Below the pieces are notes generated by a model. It ran no database searches. It had not been told where the DNA came from and worked only from the letters and a program-made list of their open reading frames with translations. A DNA stretch of 64,000 nt from DASQZT01 sp963728965 (GTDB taxonomy: Bacteria; Acidobacteriota; Terriglobia; Bryobacterales; Bryobacteraceae). Made by a program: the position numbers and the translations under genes. Positions 19,737 to 28,292 of the stretch are shown here, piece after piece (positions within the stretch are counted from its first letter, which is position 1; each line of letters begins with the position of its first letter). The stretch lies in NCBI GenBank assembly GCA_963728965.1, contig CAVSMH010000010.1, positions 248,001 to 312,000 of the forward strand, given 5' to 3'.

Positions 19737-20858
19737 TCATCGTGCGCCCACCGCCGCGCCGTCGCGCAGTTCGTCCGTGCCGCGCCGCACCACCCGGTCG
19801 CCCGGCTGAAGCTTGCCCGTCACCTCCACCTGGTCGCCCTCCGCCGCCCCCTTCTTCACATCCACCCACTCGGCCCGCCCATTGCGGTCGCGAATCACGA
19901 AGGTGCGCTCCGAAGTGGTCACCACCGCGGTTCGCGGCACGTACAGGCCGGGGCGCGCGCGCCGAACCGGCCACGCGATGGTGGGATACATGCCCGGCGC
20001 GAGCGACCCGTCGCGATTGATCACGTCCAACTCCACCGGCATCGTCCGGCTTTTTGCGTCGACCGCGTGGGCGATGCGCGCGACTGTGCCGGTGTAGGTC
20101 CGCTCCGCGTACGCCGGCACGCGGAACGGCACTGTGGCGCCGCGCACGATCCCGCCGATATCGGCCTCCGGCACCGGCACCACCAGACGCAGGCGCGATA
20201 CCTGCTGGATCACCAGCAGCGTGCTTTCCGGACCGGTGCCGGCCAGCGCGCCCGGATGTACCACCCGCTCGGTGACCACGCCGTCAAACGGCGCGGTGAT
20301 CCGCAAGTAACCCATCAGCTCCTTTTCCGCATCCACGGCCGATTCGGCGGCGCGCACCGCGTCCTGCCGCGCGCGCACCAGGGCCTGGGCCGCTTCCACC
20401 ACCTTTTCGGCCTGCACCAGTTCGTTTCCGGCCACCGCCCCGGGCGTTCCGGAGGCCTTCTTCAGGCGCTCGCTGGTGGCCTGCGCGGCGGCCAGTTGGG
20501 CTTCGGCCTGGGCGCGTTCCGATTGCGCGCCCTGTACTTTGCTCTGCGCCTCGGCAATCCGCGCCTTCAATTCCGGCGCGCTCAACTCCACCAGCAGATC
20601 GCCCTGCTTGACCTCGCTGCCGCGATCCACCAGCACGCGTTCCACGTAGCCGGGCACCTTGGCGTGCAGCGATACGCTCAGGAACGGCAGAAATTCGCCG
20701 GGCAGTTCCAGCGTGCGCGACACCGGCCGGGACACGACCGGCGCCAGTTCGGTGTTCTGCGGCAGGGCGGGGAGGGCGAGGAGCAGCGACAGGACCCCGA
20801 TCCGCCCAAGCGAAAGCGGATGCGCCACGCCCGCTGATGGTATCTTAGTTCGCATCAT
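19737..20858 (-). CDS. RND efflux periplasmic adaptor (membrane fusion protein)
   Basis: A 373-residue HlyD/AcrA-type adaptor. The signal segment is VLSLLLALPALPQ. A lipoyl half-motif (PGYVERVLVDRGSEVKQGDLLVEL) is followed by a long coiled coil at about 95-185 (AQSKVQGAQSERAQAEAQL), the second lipoyl half (APFDGVVTERVVHPGALAG) and beta-barrel/membrane-proximal domains. It bridges the inner-membrane pump to an outer-membrane channel. It overlaps the end of the pump gene by 14 bases and follows it, the reverse of the common adaptor-pump order. No TolC-type gene lies in this unit. Confidence 0.9.
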   Translation of the reverse strand: MMRTKIPSAGVAHPLSLGRIGVLSLLLALPALPQNTELAPVVSRPVSRTLELPGEFLPFLSVSLHAKVPGYVERVLVDRGSEVKQGDLLVELSAPELKARIAEAQSKVQGAQSERAQAEAQLAAAQATSERLKKASGTPGAVAGNELVQAEKVVEAAQALVRARQDAVRAAESAVDAEKELMGYLRITAPFDGVVTERVVHPGALAGTGPESTLLVIQQVSRLRLVVPVPEADIGGIVRGATVPFRVPAYAERTYTGTVARIAHAVDAKSRTMPVELDVINRDGSLAPGMYPTIAWPVRRARPGLYVPRTAVVTTSERTFVIRDRNGRAEWVDVKKGAAEGDQVEVTGKLQPGDRVVRRGTDELRDGAAVGAR

Positions 20859-23800
20859 AGTATCGGCTCGTCGGGTCTCGCGGATTCAATGAGGGCGAGG
20901 CGATCGATGCGCCCCGCTGCAGTATGGCGTAGATCGAGGGCAAAATCGTCAGCGTGGCGAACGTCGCCACGATCAGCCCGCCGATGACCGCCCGGCCCAG
21001 CGGCGCGGCCTGCGAGCCGCCCTCGCCGAATCCGATGGCCATCGGCACCATGCCGAACGTCATCGCCGCCGCCGTCATCAGAATCGCCCGCAGCCTTCCC
21101 GATGCGCCCTGCCGCACGGCGTCCAGCACCCCCACGCCCTCGTGCCGCGCCCGTTCGGCAAACGTCACCAGCAAAATCGAATTCGCCACCGCGATGCCGA
21201 TGGCCATGATCGCTCCCATGAACGACTGCACGTTCAGCGTGGTGCCCGTGGCCAGCAGCATCAGCAGCACGCCGCACAGCACCGCGGGAATGGTCAGTAC
21301 GATAGCCAGCGCCAGCCGCACCGACTGGAAGTTGGCCGACAGCAGCAGCAGAATCACCGCCACCGCCAACAGCAGCCCGATGCGCAATCCCCCGAGCGTC
21401 TGCTCGAGCGGCGGGATTTCGCCCCGCAGGCGCACGGTCACCCCCCGCGGCGGCGTGCCGGCCGCGGCGATGGCCCGATTGAGCCTCCCCGCCGCCTCCC
21501 CCAGCGTCACTCCGTGAATGTTGGCGGTGAGGCTCACCACGTGCTGCCCGTTGTAGCGTTCGATCAATCCCGGCATCGTGCCCAGTTTCAACCCCGCCAC
21601 ATCCATGAGCTGCGGCTCGGACCGGCCGCCGCGCATCACCGGCAGTCCGGCCACCTCCTCCACGCTTTGCATGCGGTTCTGCGGAATCTCCACCTGGATC
21701 TGGAACGCATTGCCGGAGTTCGGATCGCGCCAGTAGTTGGGGTCGGTGAACCGCGAACTGGACGTGGCCGGAACCACCGAGTGAACCACGTCGGCCATGG
21801 TCAACCCGAACTGTCCCGCGCGCTCGCGGTCCACCGTGATGTCGAGTGTCGGGAAACGGCCCTCCTGCGCGAATTGCAGGTCGCGCAGGAAACCCAGCTT
21901 CGCAAGCTGCGTCCGCACCCTTTCCCCGAACGCGTAGTCGTCCGCCAGGCTCACCCCCTGCACCGCCACTTCGACCGGCGTAGGAGCCCCGAAGCTCATC
22001 ACCTGCGATACGATGTCGCCGGCCTCGAACGAAATCTGCGCGTCCGGCAATTCGCGCACGAACGATGCCCGCAGCCGCTCGCGCAGCGCCTCTCCGCGCG
22101 GCGCGTCCGGCTTCAGCCCCACCTGGATAATGGCCTCCTGCGGCCCGCTGGTGAACAGGTGGATCAGGTCCACCGGGTAGCTGGAGGGCACCACGCCCAC
22201 GAAGTCGCTGGTGATGGTCACGTTCTCCGGCCCCGCCGCGCGCCGAATCACGTCCAGCGCGCGCAGCACGATCCGCTCGGTCTCTTCGATGCGTGTGCCC
22301 GCTGCGGCGCGCAGCCGGATCCGAAACAGCGGCGCGTTGGCCTCCGGAAACAGTTCCGTTCCCATGCGCGGCACCAGCAGGTACAGCAGCCCCAGCGAGG
22401 TGACCAGGTAGAGCGGCGCCAACACCCACCGCAAACGCAACACCCCGCCCAGGTACGAAGTATAGAATCCGCGCAGCCGTCCCCACAGCCCCTCGCGTTC
22501 CTCGCCGCGGTGCGCCTCGCGCATGATCCACGTCGAAAACACCGGCACCAGGCTGCTCGACAGCAGGTACGACGCGATCATCGAAAACGCCACCGCCAGC
22601 GATAGCGGCACGAAAAGCTGCCGGCCCACGCCGATCATGAAAAACGATGGCACGAACACCGCCAGGATGCAGAACATCGAGAGCAGCCGCGCCACCGCCG
22701 TGCGGCTGCACGCCTCCACCACCGCCCTCGCCCGCGACACGCCCGGCAGCATCTGCGTGTGGATGTTCTCGATTTCAACCGTAGCCTCGTCCACCAGCAC
22801 GCCCACCGCCAGCGCCAGCCCGCCCAGCGTCATGATGTTGATGGTCTGCCCGGTGAGCCACAACAGGATCAGCGCGCTGAGCAGCGCGAACGGAATGTTC
22901 AACACCACAATCAAGGCGCTGCGCCAGTCGCGCAGGAAGATCAGCACCATCAGGCCGGTGAGCGCGGCGCCCAGCAGCCCCTCCACGATCAGCCCGCGAA
23001 TGGAGTTGCTGACATATGGCGATTGGTCGAACTCCAGCCGCACGTCCACGTCATCCGGCACGGCCTTCCGGAAATCCGGCAGCGCCGCTTTCACCGCGTT
23101 GATCACTGCCAGCGTCGAGGCGTCCGACCGCTTGGTGACCGGGATGTACACGGTCCGTTTGCCGTTCACATGCGCGTAGGCCGTGACGATATCGTTCCCG
23201 TTCTCGATGGTGCCGATGTCGCGCAGGAATACCGTGGTCCCCGAAACCGGACGAATCGGCGTGCTCAGCAATTCCGCCAGGTTGCCGCCCAGCGCCGCGT
23301 TGGTTCTCGCGATGCGCTCTACCTTTCCCGTAAACATGTTGCCGCTGGGCATCACCAGGGTGGCGTGATTCACCGCCGCAATCGCCTCTTCCGGAGAGAT
23401 GCGATACTGCTGGAGCTTGTCCGGATCGAGTGTAATTACGATGGTCCTCTGGTTGCCGCCGAAGGGCGGCGGCGCCGATACGCCCGGCAGCGTGGCAAAC
23501 AGCGGACGCACCCGGTTGATGGCGAAGTCCTGCATCTCCCCCTGCGTGCGATTGGCGCTGCTGAACACCAGCAGGCCCACCGCAATGCTGCCGGCGTCGA
23601 ACCGCGTGATGAACGGCGGCACCGTCCCCGGAGGCATGAACGAGCGCGCCCGATTGACGTAGCCCACCGTCTCCGACATCGCCTGGCTCATGTTGGTGTT
23701 CTCGTGAAACACCAGCTTCATCAGCGTGGCCCCCTGGATGCTCTTGCTCTCCACGTGGTCGATGCCGGTGATGTAGAGGAAGTGATACTCGTAGTAATAC

Positions 23801-23991
23801 GTCATGTACCCTTCCATCTGCGCGGGATCCATTCCGCCGTAGGGTTGGGCGACGTAGATCGCCGGATCGCCGACCTGCGGGAAAATATCGGCCGGCATAC
23901 GTTCCAGCGCCAGCAGCGCGCCGAGCGCAATGGCGATCAGCGCCACCACCACGGTCAGCGGCCGGCTGAGTGCGGCCAGGACAAGTCTCAT
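20845..23991 (-). CDS. RND efflux pump, inner-membrane subunit (AcrB/CusA superfamily)
   Basis: A 1048-residue proton-driven exporter with the full RND layout: helix 1 at the N-terminus, two large periplasmic loops (about 30-330 and 550-850) and twelve helices. The proton-relay segment in helix 4 reads GVLVDEATVEIENIH, with Asp-Glu where AcrB has Asp-Asp. It lacks the heavy-metal pump signature, so a hydrophobic organic substrate is likelier, though this is inference. A TATACT hexamer lies 20 bases before the start on the minus strand. Adaptor, tryptophanase, FmdE-like and ThiE-like genes follow with gaps of 13 bases or fewer. Confidence 0.93.
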   Translation of the reverse strand: MRLVLAALSRPLTVVVALIAIALGALLALERMPADIFPQVGDPAIYVAQPYGGMDPAQMEGYMTYYYEYHFLYITGIDHVESKSIQGATLMKLVFHENTNMSQAMSETVGYVNRARSFMPPGTVPPFITRFDAGSIAVGLLVFSSANRTQGEMQDFAINRVRPLFATLPGVSAPPPFGGNQRTIVITLDPDKLQQYRISPEEAIAAVNHATLVMPSGNMFTGKVERIARTNAALGGNLAELLSTPIRPVSGTTVFLRDIGTIENGNDIVTAYAHVNGKRTVYIPVTKRSDASTLAVINAVKAALPDFRKAVPDDVDVRLEFDQSPYVSNSIRGLIVEGLLGAALTGLMVLIFLRDWRSALIVVLNIPFALLSALILLWLTGQTINIMTLGGLALAVGVLVDEATVEIENIHTQMLPGVSRARAVVEACSRTAVARLLSMFCILAVFVPSFFMIGVGRQLFVPLSLAVAFSMIASYLLSSSLVPVFSTWIMREAHRGEEREGLWGRLRGFYTSYLGGVLRLRWVLAPLYLVTSLGLLYLLVPRMGTELFPEANAPLFRIRLRAAAGTRIEETERIVLRALDVIRRAAGPENVTITSDFVGVVPSSYPVDLIHLFTSGPQEAIIQVGLKPDAPRGEALRERLRASFVRELPDAQISFEAGDIVSQVMSFGAPTPVEVAVQGVSLADDYAFGERVRTQLAKLGFLRDLQFAQEGRFPTLDITVDRERAGQFGLTMADVVHSVVPATSSSRFTDPNYWRDPNSGNAFQIQVEIPQNRMQSVEEVAGLPVMRGGRSEPQLMDVAGLKLGTMPGLIERYNGQHVVSLTANIHGVTLGEAAGRLNRAIAAAGTPPRGVTVRLRGEIPPLEQTLGGLRIGLLLAVAVILLLLSANFQSVRLALAIVLTIPAVLCGVLLMLLATGTTLNVQSFMGAIMAIGIAVANSILLVTFAERARHEGVGVLDAVRQGASGRLRAILMTAAAMTFGMVPMAIGFGEGGSQAAPLGRAVIGGLIVATFATLTILPSIYAILQRGASIASPSLNPRDPTSRYYDAN

Positions 23992-24029
23992 GGAGTTATC
24001 TGAGCGGAGCCAGTATAGCGCAGCAACGG

Positions 24030-24209
24030 TCAGTCCAGCGGCCGTTTCAGAAAGAGCGTGAACTGATCGTATCCCTGGTTGTTGTCATCCACGAACTGCT
24101 GCACGCTCGCCGAAACCAGTTCCCAGCCGTCCTGCCCCATCTCCTCCAGCTTCTGCTGGATGGCGTCCAGCTCTTCATCCGACCGGTAGATCGAGTAGGC
24201 CCATCGCAT
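24030..24209 (-). CDS. Small DUF4177-like protein
   Basis: A 59-residue protein starting MRWAYSIYRSDEELDAIQQ. The core EEMGQDGWELVSAS matches the GWELV signature of the DUF4177 family of small proteins of unknown function. An in-frame upstream extension of 26 residues is basic and atypical, so the internal ATG was chosen. It sits between a terminator and the RND pump gene (38 bases), so it may be the first gene of the pump transcript. Confidence 0.65.
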   Translation of the reverse strand: MRWAYSIYRSDEELDAIQQKLEEMGQDGWELVSASVQQFVDDNNQGYDQFTLFLKRPLD

Positions 24210-24285
24210 TCTGCCATGATCCCAAAAAAATCGGTCGGCGGATCGCGGCCTCTCCCCCGGCCGCAAGAACCATCGCTGCCGGCTC

Positions 24286-24317
24286 AAAAAAAATCCCGGA
24301 GCACGATGTGCCCCGGG
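24286..24317 (-). terminator. Rho-independent terminator
   Basis: On the minus strand a 10-bp stem (24317-24308 paired with 24304-24295, one G-T pair) closes a 3-base loop and is followed, after one A, by eight T residues at 24293-24286. It lies just past the stop of the secreted protein gene and ends the sigma/anti-sigma/secreted-protein transcript. Confidence 0.88.
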
Positions 24318-24344
24318 TGGGAAGAAACGATTCTCGCGGCGGAC

Positions 24345-25283
24345 TTATTTGCGATCCTGCAACTGGTAGCCGGCCGGCACCTGGAACAGGTCGGCGGGCT
24401 GCTCACCCCGAATCACGTTCGTCATTCGAAACACCTCTTCGCCGGTGCGTGGATCGTTGCGGCGGTTCATCATCAGGGTCTGCAGATCGGGCGAATACCA
24501 GCGCTCGCTGGTGATTTCGATGGGCCGGTCGTTGCCGATCGCCCCCGTCTCGATCTTCGTCACCGACTTGGTGCCGTCGCAGTTCACTCCTTCGATGATC
24601 CGCGTGCCCAGCGATTCCGTTTGTGCCGGTGCTCCCCTCTTCATCACCATGTACCGGAAGTTCTCGCCCGGACCCACATGGGCGATCGTGCCCGGCATGT
24701 CCGCGCCGAGCTTCACCTCCGCCATCCGCTTCAGTTCCGCCGGATCCACCGGTTCTCCGTTCGCCGTCGCCGTCGTGATACCGTCCCGCACCCGCATTTC
24801 GAACGTCTGGGTGCTCCCGGCGGTGCTGCCAACCACGCTCCCGGCCATCGGCCCAACCGCCGACCCGCCGATCGCTTTTCCCTGGGCGATAAACACGGTC
24901 TTCATCATCGCCTTCCGCGCGGATTGCGTCTTCGGATCGAGAAAGTAACTTGTATTGCCCACCGGATCCCAGATCGTCACCTGGTCGGGAGACTCGCGGC
25001 GCACCCGCCCCTCGCTGTCCCGGAATACCTTGGTCTGCTGCTCGTTATGAATGCGTGTGCCGTCCGCCAGCACCTGCGTCGATTCGGCAACCTCGACGGC
25101 GGAATAGGGCGCGCCCTTCACGGTGGACCCCATGGCGCCCCCATCGAGCGCCACCATCCGCGCCTCCGACACCATCTTCTCCAGGTCCGCCTTCATCTTC
25201 CACTGGAGCCCCGGTTCCTGCTGTGCCGTCGCCACCAGCGCCACCAGCGGTATCATCGCCAGAATTGCCCAGCATCGTCTCAT
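24345..25283 (-). CDS. Secreted hypothetical protein in ECF sigma operon
   Basis: A 312-residue exported protein with signal peptide MRRCWAILAMIPLVALVATAQ. The mature part is rich in beta-strand patterns (TIWDPVGNTSYFLDP, ERWYSPDLQTLMMNRRNDP) and has no cysteines typical of enzymes. Proteins with this look (conversion of DP..T..Y/W strands near anti-sigma genes) are common in Acidobacteriota, but I cannot name a family. AGGAGAAC precedes the ATG. It follows the anti-sigma gene by 21 bases and ends at a strong terminator, so it is the third gene of the unit and possibly its effector. Confidence 0.7.
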   Translation of the reverse strand: MRRCWAILAMIPLVALVATAQQEPGLQWKMKADLEKMVSEARMVALDGGAMGSTVKGAPYSAVEVAESTQVLADGTRIHNEQQTKVFRDSEGRVRRESPDQVTIWDPVGNTSYFLDPKTQSARKAMMKTVFIAQGKAIGGSAVGPMAGSVVGSTAGSTQTFEMRVRDGITTATANGEPVDPAELKRMAEVKLGADMPGTIAHVGPGENFRYMVMKRGAPAQTESLGTRIIEGVNCDGTKSVTKIETGAIGNDRPIEITSERWYSPDLQTLMMNRRNDPRTGEEVFRMTNVIRGEQPADLFQVPAGYQLQDRK

Positions 25284-25304
25284 GCTCTGTTCTCCTCTCT
25301 CCCG

Positions 25305-25907
25305 CTATTTGAAACTCACCAGCCGGATCGCCCGCGGCCGGCCGTCCGACCCGAAAATCACATCCGCCGGCACCTGTTGCGGCCCCAGCGCCACCCGCAC
25401 CACAACGCCGGTTTCGAACGGCTCATCATCCAGCCGCACGAAACCGTCATTGGCGCCCGCCGGCCGCGCCGGCGCCATGGCCCGCCGCACCGGCCGCCGG
25501 ACCGGCTGCAACACCTCGCTCCCGGCCGGATCCACCACCGGCGCCCGCACCGCTGGTTCGCGACGTTGCGGCATCTCCGCCGCCGTTGCCGTCCGCGGCC
25601 CATCCGGTGCCGCCGGCGGCGGTCCCCCGTGTTTCGGTATCAGCAGTGCCGCCATCGCCAGTCCCGCTGCCAGCGCCAGGGCCGCTGCCACCCACCGCCG
25701 CGTGCGCGCTGGCCGCTTCGCCGCCATCACCGGTTCCAGGCCCCCGATCCGCTGCCATACGAACGCCGCCCGCGCTTCCAGTTCCCCGGTTACCCGGGCA
25801 CATTCATGGCACTCCGCCAGGTGCAGCGCCACCTGTTGCTGGGTCTCCGGCTCCAGTTCGCGGTCCAGATACGCCCGCAATTCGCCTTCCGACCAACATT
25901 CCGTCAT
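25305..25907 (-). CDS. Anti-sigma factor, zf-HC2 type, membrane anchored
   Basis: A 200-residue regulator expected to hold the adjacent ECF sigma factor at the membrane. The N-terminal zinc-binding anti-sigma domain (about 1-45) has the HLAECHEC motif (His-x3-Cys-x2-Cys). A transmembrane helix lies at about 72-90 (WVAAALALAAGLAMAALLI), followed by a Pro/Arg-rich extracytoplasmic tail and a short C-terminal beta segment (ADVIFGSDGRPRAIRLV). Its start overlaps the sigma gene stop by 4 bases (ATGA). Confidence 0.85.
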   Translation of the reverse strand: MTECWSEGELRAYLDRELEPETQQQVALHLAECHECARVTGELEARAAFVWQRIGGLEPVMAAKRPARTRRWVAAALALAAGLAMAALLIPKHGGPPPAAPDGPRTATAAEMPQRREPAVRAPVVDPAGSEVLQPVRRPVRRAMAPARPAGANDGFVRLDDEPFETGVVVRVALGPQQVPADVIFGSDGRPRAIRLVSFK

Positions 25908-26410
25908 AGCTCGTCTCCGTACCGGGCACGGAACCTGCGCTCGAATTCCGCTTCGGCCCGCGCCAGCAGCGTGCCCACCGAACCCGGCTGGATTCCCAGC
26001 GTTTCCGCCAGTTCACGGTACGCCAGCCCATCCGCCCGCAGCAGCAGCAGTTGCGCGTCTCGCGGTTTGAGCGCGCTCAGCACGGTCTGCACGCGCGCCC
26101 GCCGCTCCTCCCGCAGTACCTCCTGGAGCGCATCCGGCTGACCGCCGGTCCGCAACTGCTCGGCCCCCGCCTCCTCTTCCCGCCGCCGCCGCCTGCTGCT
26201 CGACCGTAGCGCGTCCAGCCCCGCATTCGTCGCCACCCGGTAGATCCACGGCGTCACGTCGTCGCGCTCGCGCAGTACGTCCGGCTGCCGCGAGAGTTTC
26301 GAAAATACGTCCGCCGCAATCTCCTCCGCCTGCCCCCGGTCCCCCGTCAACCGCGCCAGCAGGCTCGTGATGCGCGGGTAATGCTCGCGAAAAATGGCAT
26401 CGAACGACAT
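25904..26410 (-). CDS. ECF-family RNA polymerase sigma factor
   Basis: A 168-residue sigma factor with region 2 (IFREHYPRITSLLARLTGD, then AEEIAADVFSKLSRQ and PWIYRVATNAGLDALRS) and region 4 helix-turn-helix (YRELAETLGIQPGSVGTLLARAEAEF). It probably transcribes its own operon once the anti-sigma factor lets go. The frame extends upstream to a GTG at 26497, adding 29 residues of unusual composition; the ATG directly before FDAIF is the better family fit, although neither has a clear Shine-Dalgarno. The gene is divergent from the ABC transporter pair. Confidence 0.88.
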   Translation of the reverse strand: MSFDAIFREHYPRITSLLARLTGDRGQAEEIAADVFSKLSRQPDVLRERDDVTPWIYRVATNAGLDALRSSSRRRRREEEAGAEQLRTGGQPDALQEVLREERRARVQTVLSALKPRDAQLLLLRADGLAYRELAETLGIQPGSVGTLLARAEAEFERRFRARYGDEL

Positions 26411-26541
26411 TCCGGCGGCGCGGCCACGGGCGCCGGCGCTGGCCGGCGTCAGCGCGAATTCCTCAGCGGGCTGCACACTCTTTATTACGATCTTCACTGC
26501 GGTTCTGTGACGGGAATTTGTCGGACAGCTACCATATAACC

Positions 26542-27285
26542 ATGATTTCCTGCCGCCAATTGACGCGCCGCTTTGGCGACTTCACCGCCGTCGACGGGCT
26601 CACCTTCGATGTCGCCCTCGGCGGCATCTGCGCCTTTCTGGGACCCAACGGCGCCGGCAAATCCACCACCGTCAAGATGCTCACCGGCTTGCTGCCTCCC
26701 ACCGCCGGCGAGGTCGAGGTCTGCGGCCTCGACGTCAGGAAGAATCCCCTCGAGGTCAAACGCCGCATCGGCGTCCTGCCCGAAGACCTCGGCCTGTTTG
26801 ACGACCTGACCGTCGAAGAGCACCTCCACCTCACCGGCTCCGTCTACGGCGTCGACCGCCACGAAACCCGCCGCCGCACCGACCAGTTGCTGCACGCCCT
26901 CAGCCTCGAGCACGGCCGCCGCACCTTCTCCGCCTCCTGCTCCCACGGCATGCGCAAGAAGACCGCCTTCGCCATGGCCCTGCTGCCCAACCCCCGCGTG
27001 CTGTTCCTCGATGAGCCCTTCGAAGCCATCGACCCGGTCACCTCCAAAATCATGCGCGAGCTGCTCCAGTCCGTGGCGCGGCGCGGCGTCACCGTATTTC
27101 TCACTTCCCACATCCTTTCCGTCGTGGAGCGTATTGCCACCCAGTTCATTCTGATCCGCAAAGGCAAAATCGTCTGGGATTCGCCCGCCGCCGGCCTCCC
27201 CCAGTCGCTCGAAGACCACTATTTCGATCTCGTCGAAGCGCCCGTCGTGGAGGAACTGGAATGGCTCGGGTCGTCGCCATCCTGA
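26542..27285 (+). CDS. ABC transporter ATP-binding protein
   Basis: A 247-residue ATPase of the ABC-2/NatA-CcmA type. Walker A is GPNGAGKST, Q-loop region EDLGLFDDLTVEEHL, signature SCSHGMRKK (a SHGM variant of LSGGQ usual in this subgroup), Walker B VLFLDEPFEAIDP and switch His in LTSHILS. It powers export or membrane remodelling with the next gene, which it overlaps by 25 bases. The ATG at 26542 follows a TACCAT hexamer; an upstream in-frame start gives a longer tail unlike the family. Confidence 0.88.
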   Translation: MISCRQLTRRFGDFTAVDGLTFDVALGGICAFLGPNGAGKSTTVKMLTGLLPPTAGEVEVCGLDVRKNPLEVKRRIGVLPEDLGLFDDLTVEEHLHLTGSVYGVDRHETRRRTDQLLHALSLEHGRRTFSASCSHGMRKKTAFAMALLPNPRVLFLDEPFEAIDPVTSKIMRELLQSVARRGVTVFLTSHILSVVERIATQFILIRKGKIVWDSPAAGLPQSLEDHYFDLVEAPVVEELEWLGSSPS

Positions 27286-28274
27286 AGGCTCTCGCGGTGG
27301 CGTTCCGCCGCGACCAGAAGTCGCTCGAATCGATCGCCGGCAACAACTTCTTCCTGGTTAGCGCCCTGCTCCTGCAACGGGCCGGTGGCTTCATCTACCT
27401 GATCGTCGGCGTCGTGCTGCTGTTCCCCGCCAGCACCGACCCGCTGCGCAAAATCCCCGCCTCCCGCCTCGCCTTGTGGCCGCTCCAGCGCCGCGAGCGG
27501 TTCCTGCTGCGCGCCATCAGCCCTTGGGCCAACCCGGTTTCCTGGCTCATCGCCGGGCTGGCCGTGTGGGCCGCGCGCGGCAAGCTGACCTTCGGGCTTT
27601 GGGGCTTGATCGCGGGGCTGTTCGCCGCCGGATTCCTGCTCTCGGACCTGCCCGGCATCTCCACTCAGTCCTTGTGGCGCCGAATCCCGCCGTTCCCCGG
27701 CCGCCTCAACCAGCTCATTCGCAAAAACGTGCGCGAGATGCTCTCCACGCTCGATTTCTACTGCGCCCTCATCCTCTGCCTCTTCACGGTGGGCTTCCGC
27801 ATCGCCGGCCTGTTGCCCTCCGAGGCGCGCATGATCATCAGCATTCTCGTGGTCCTGGCCCTTTCCAGCTACGCCCAGTCGCTTTTCGGACTCGATGGCC
27901 CCGGCGGAATCGCCCGCTATCGCCTGCTGCCGCTCCCGGGCTGGCAGATCCTGGCCGCCAAGGATGCGGCATTTCTGCTGATCGCCATTCCCCTGGTGCT
28001 GCCCCTGGCGCCCGCCGCGGGCTCTGGCGCAACCCTCATCGCGCTCGCCATGGGCCACTCGCCCACCGTGGACCAGCCCCGCGAGCAGACCCGCTGGCGT
28101 TTCTCCATGGGCGCCTCGCTGGTCTTCGGCATCCTGCAGGCCATCCTCATGGCCTCGGCCGCTTCCGCCATCGTTTTCCAGAGCCGTCTGGTGTTGGTGC
28201 CGTGCATCGGCGCATGGGCCGGCTCCCTCTGGTATTATGGACGGCGCCTCGAGGAGCGCTTCGCCGAAAACTGA
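27261..28274 (+). CDS. Multi-spanning membrane protein, probable ABC permease partner
   Basis: A 337-residue integral membrane protein with about eight hydrophobic helices (FIYLIVGVVLLFP, LWGLIAGLFAAGFLLS, AFLLIAIPLVLPLAPA). It does not carry a sequence motif I recognise. The 25-base overlap with the ATPase gene and the topology suggest it is that ATPase's permease. It ends 18 bases from the convergent lipoprotein gene. Confidence 0.75.
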   Translation: MARVVAILKALAVAFRRDQKSLESIAGNNFFLVSALLLQRAGGFIYLIVGVVLLFPASTDPLRKIPASRLALWPLQRRERFLLRAISPWANPVSWLIAGLAVWAARGKLTFGLWGLIAGLFAAGFLLSDLPGISTQSLWRRIPPFPGRLNQLIRKNVREMLSTLDFYCALILCLFTVGFRIAGLLPSEARMIISILVVLALSSYAQSLFGLDGPGGIARYRLLPLPGWQILAAKDAAFLLIAIPLVLPLAPAAGSGATLIALAMGHSPTVDQPREQTRWRFSMGASLVFGILQAILMASAASAIVFQSRLVLVPCIGAWAGSLWYYGRRLEERFAEN

Positions 28275-28292
28275 CCCTCGGCCCCGCCGGCC

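Noticed and set aside
24224..24264. Hairpin GCGGCC/GGCCGC followed by seven T on the minus strand
   Set aside because: The stem is six bp with an eight-base loop and the T-run begins 14 bases later, too far for a terminator. The one at 24286-24317 is far better.
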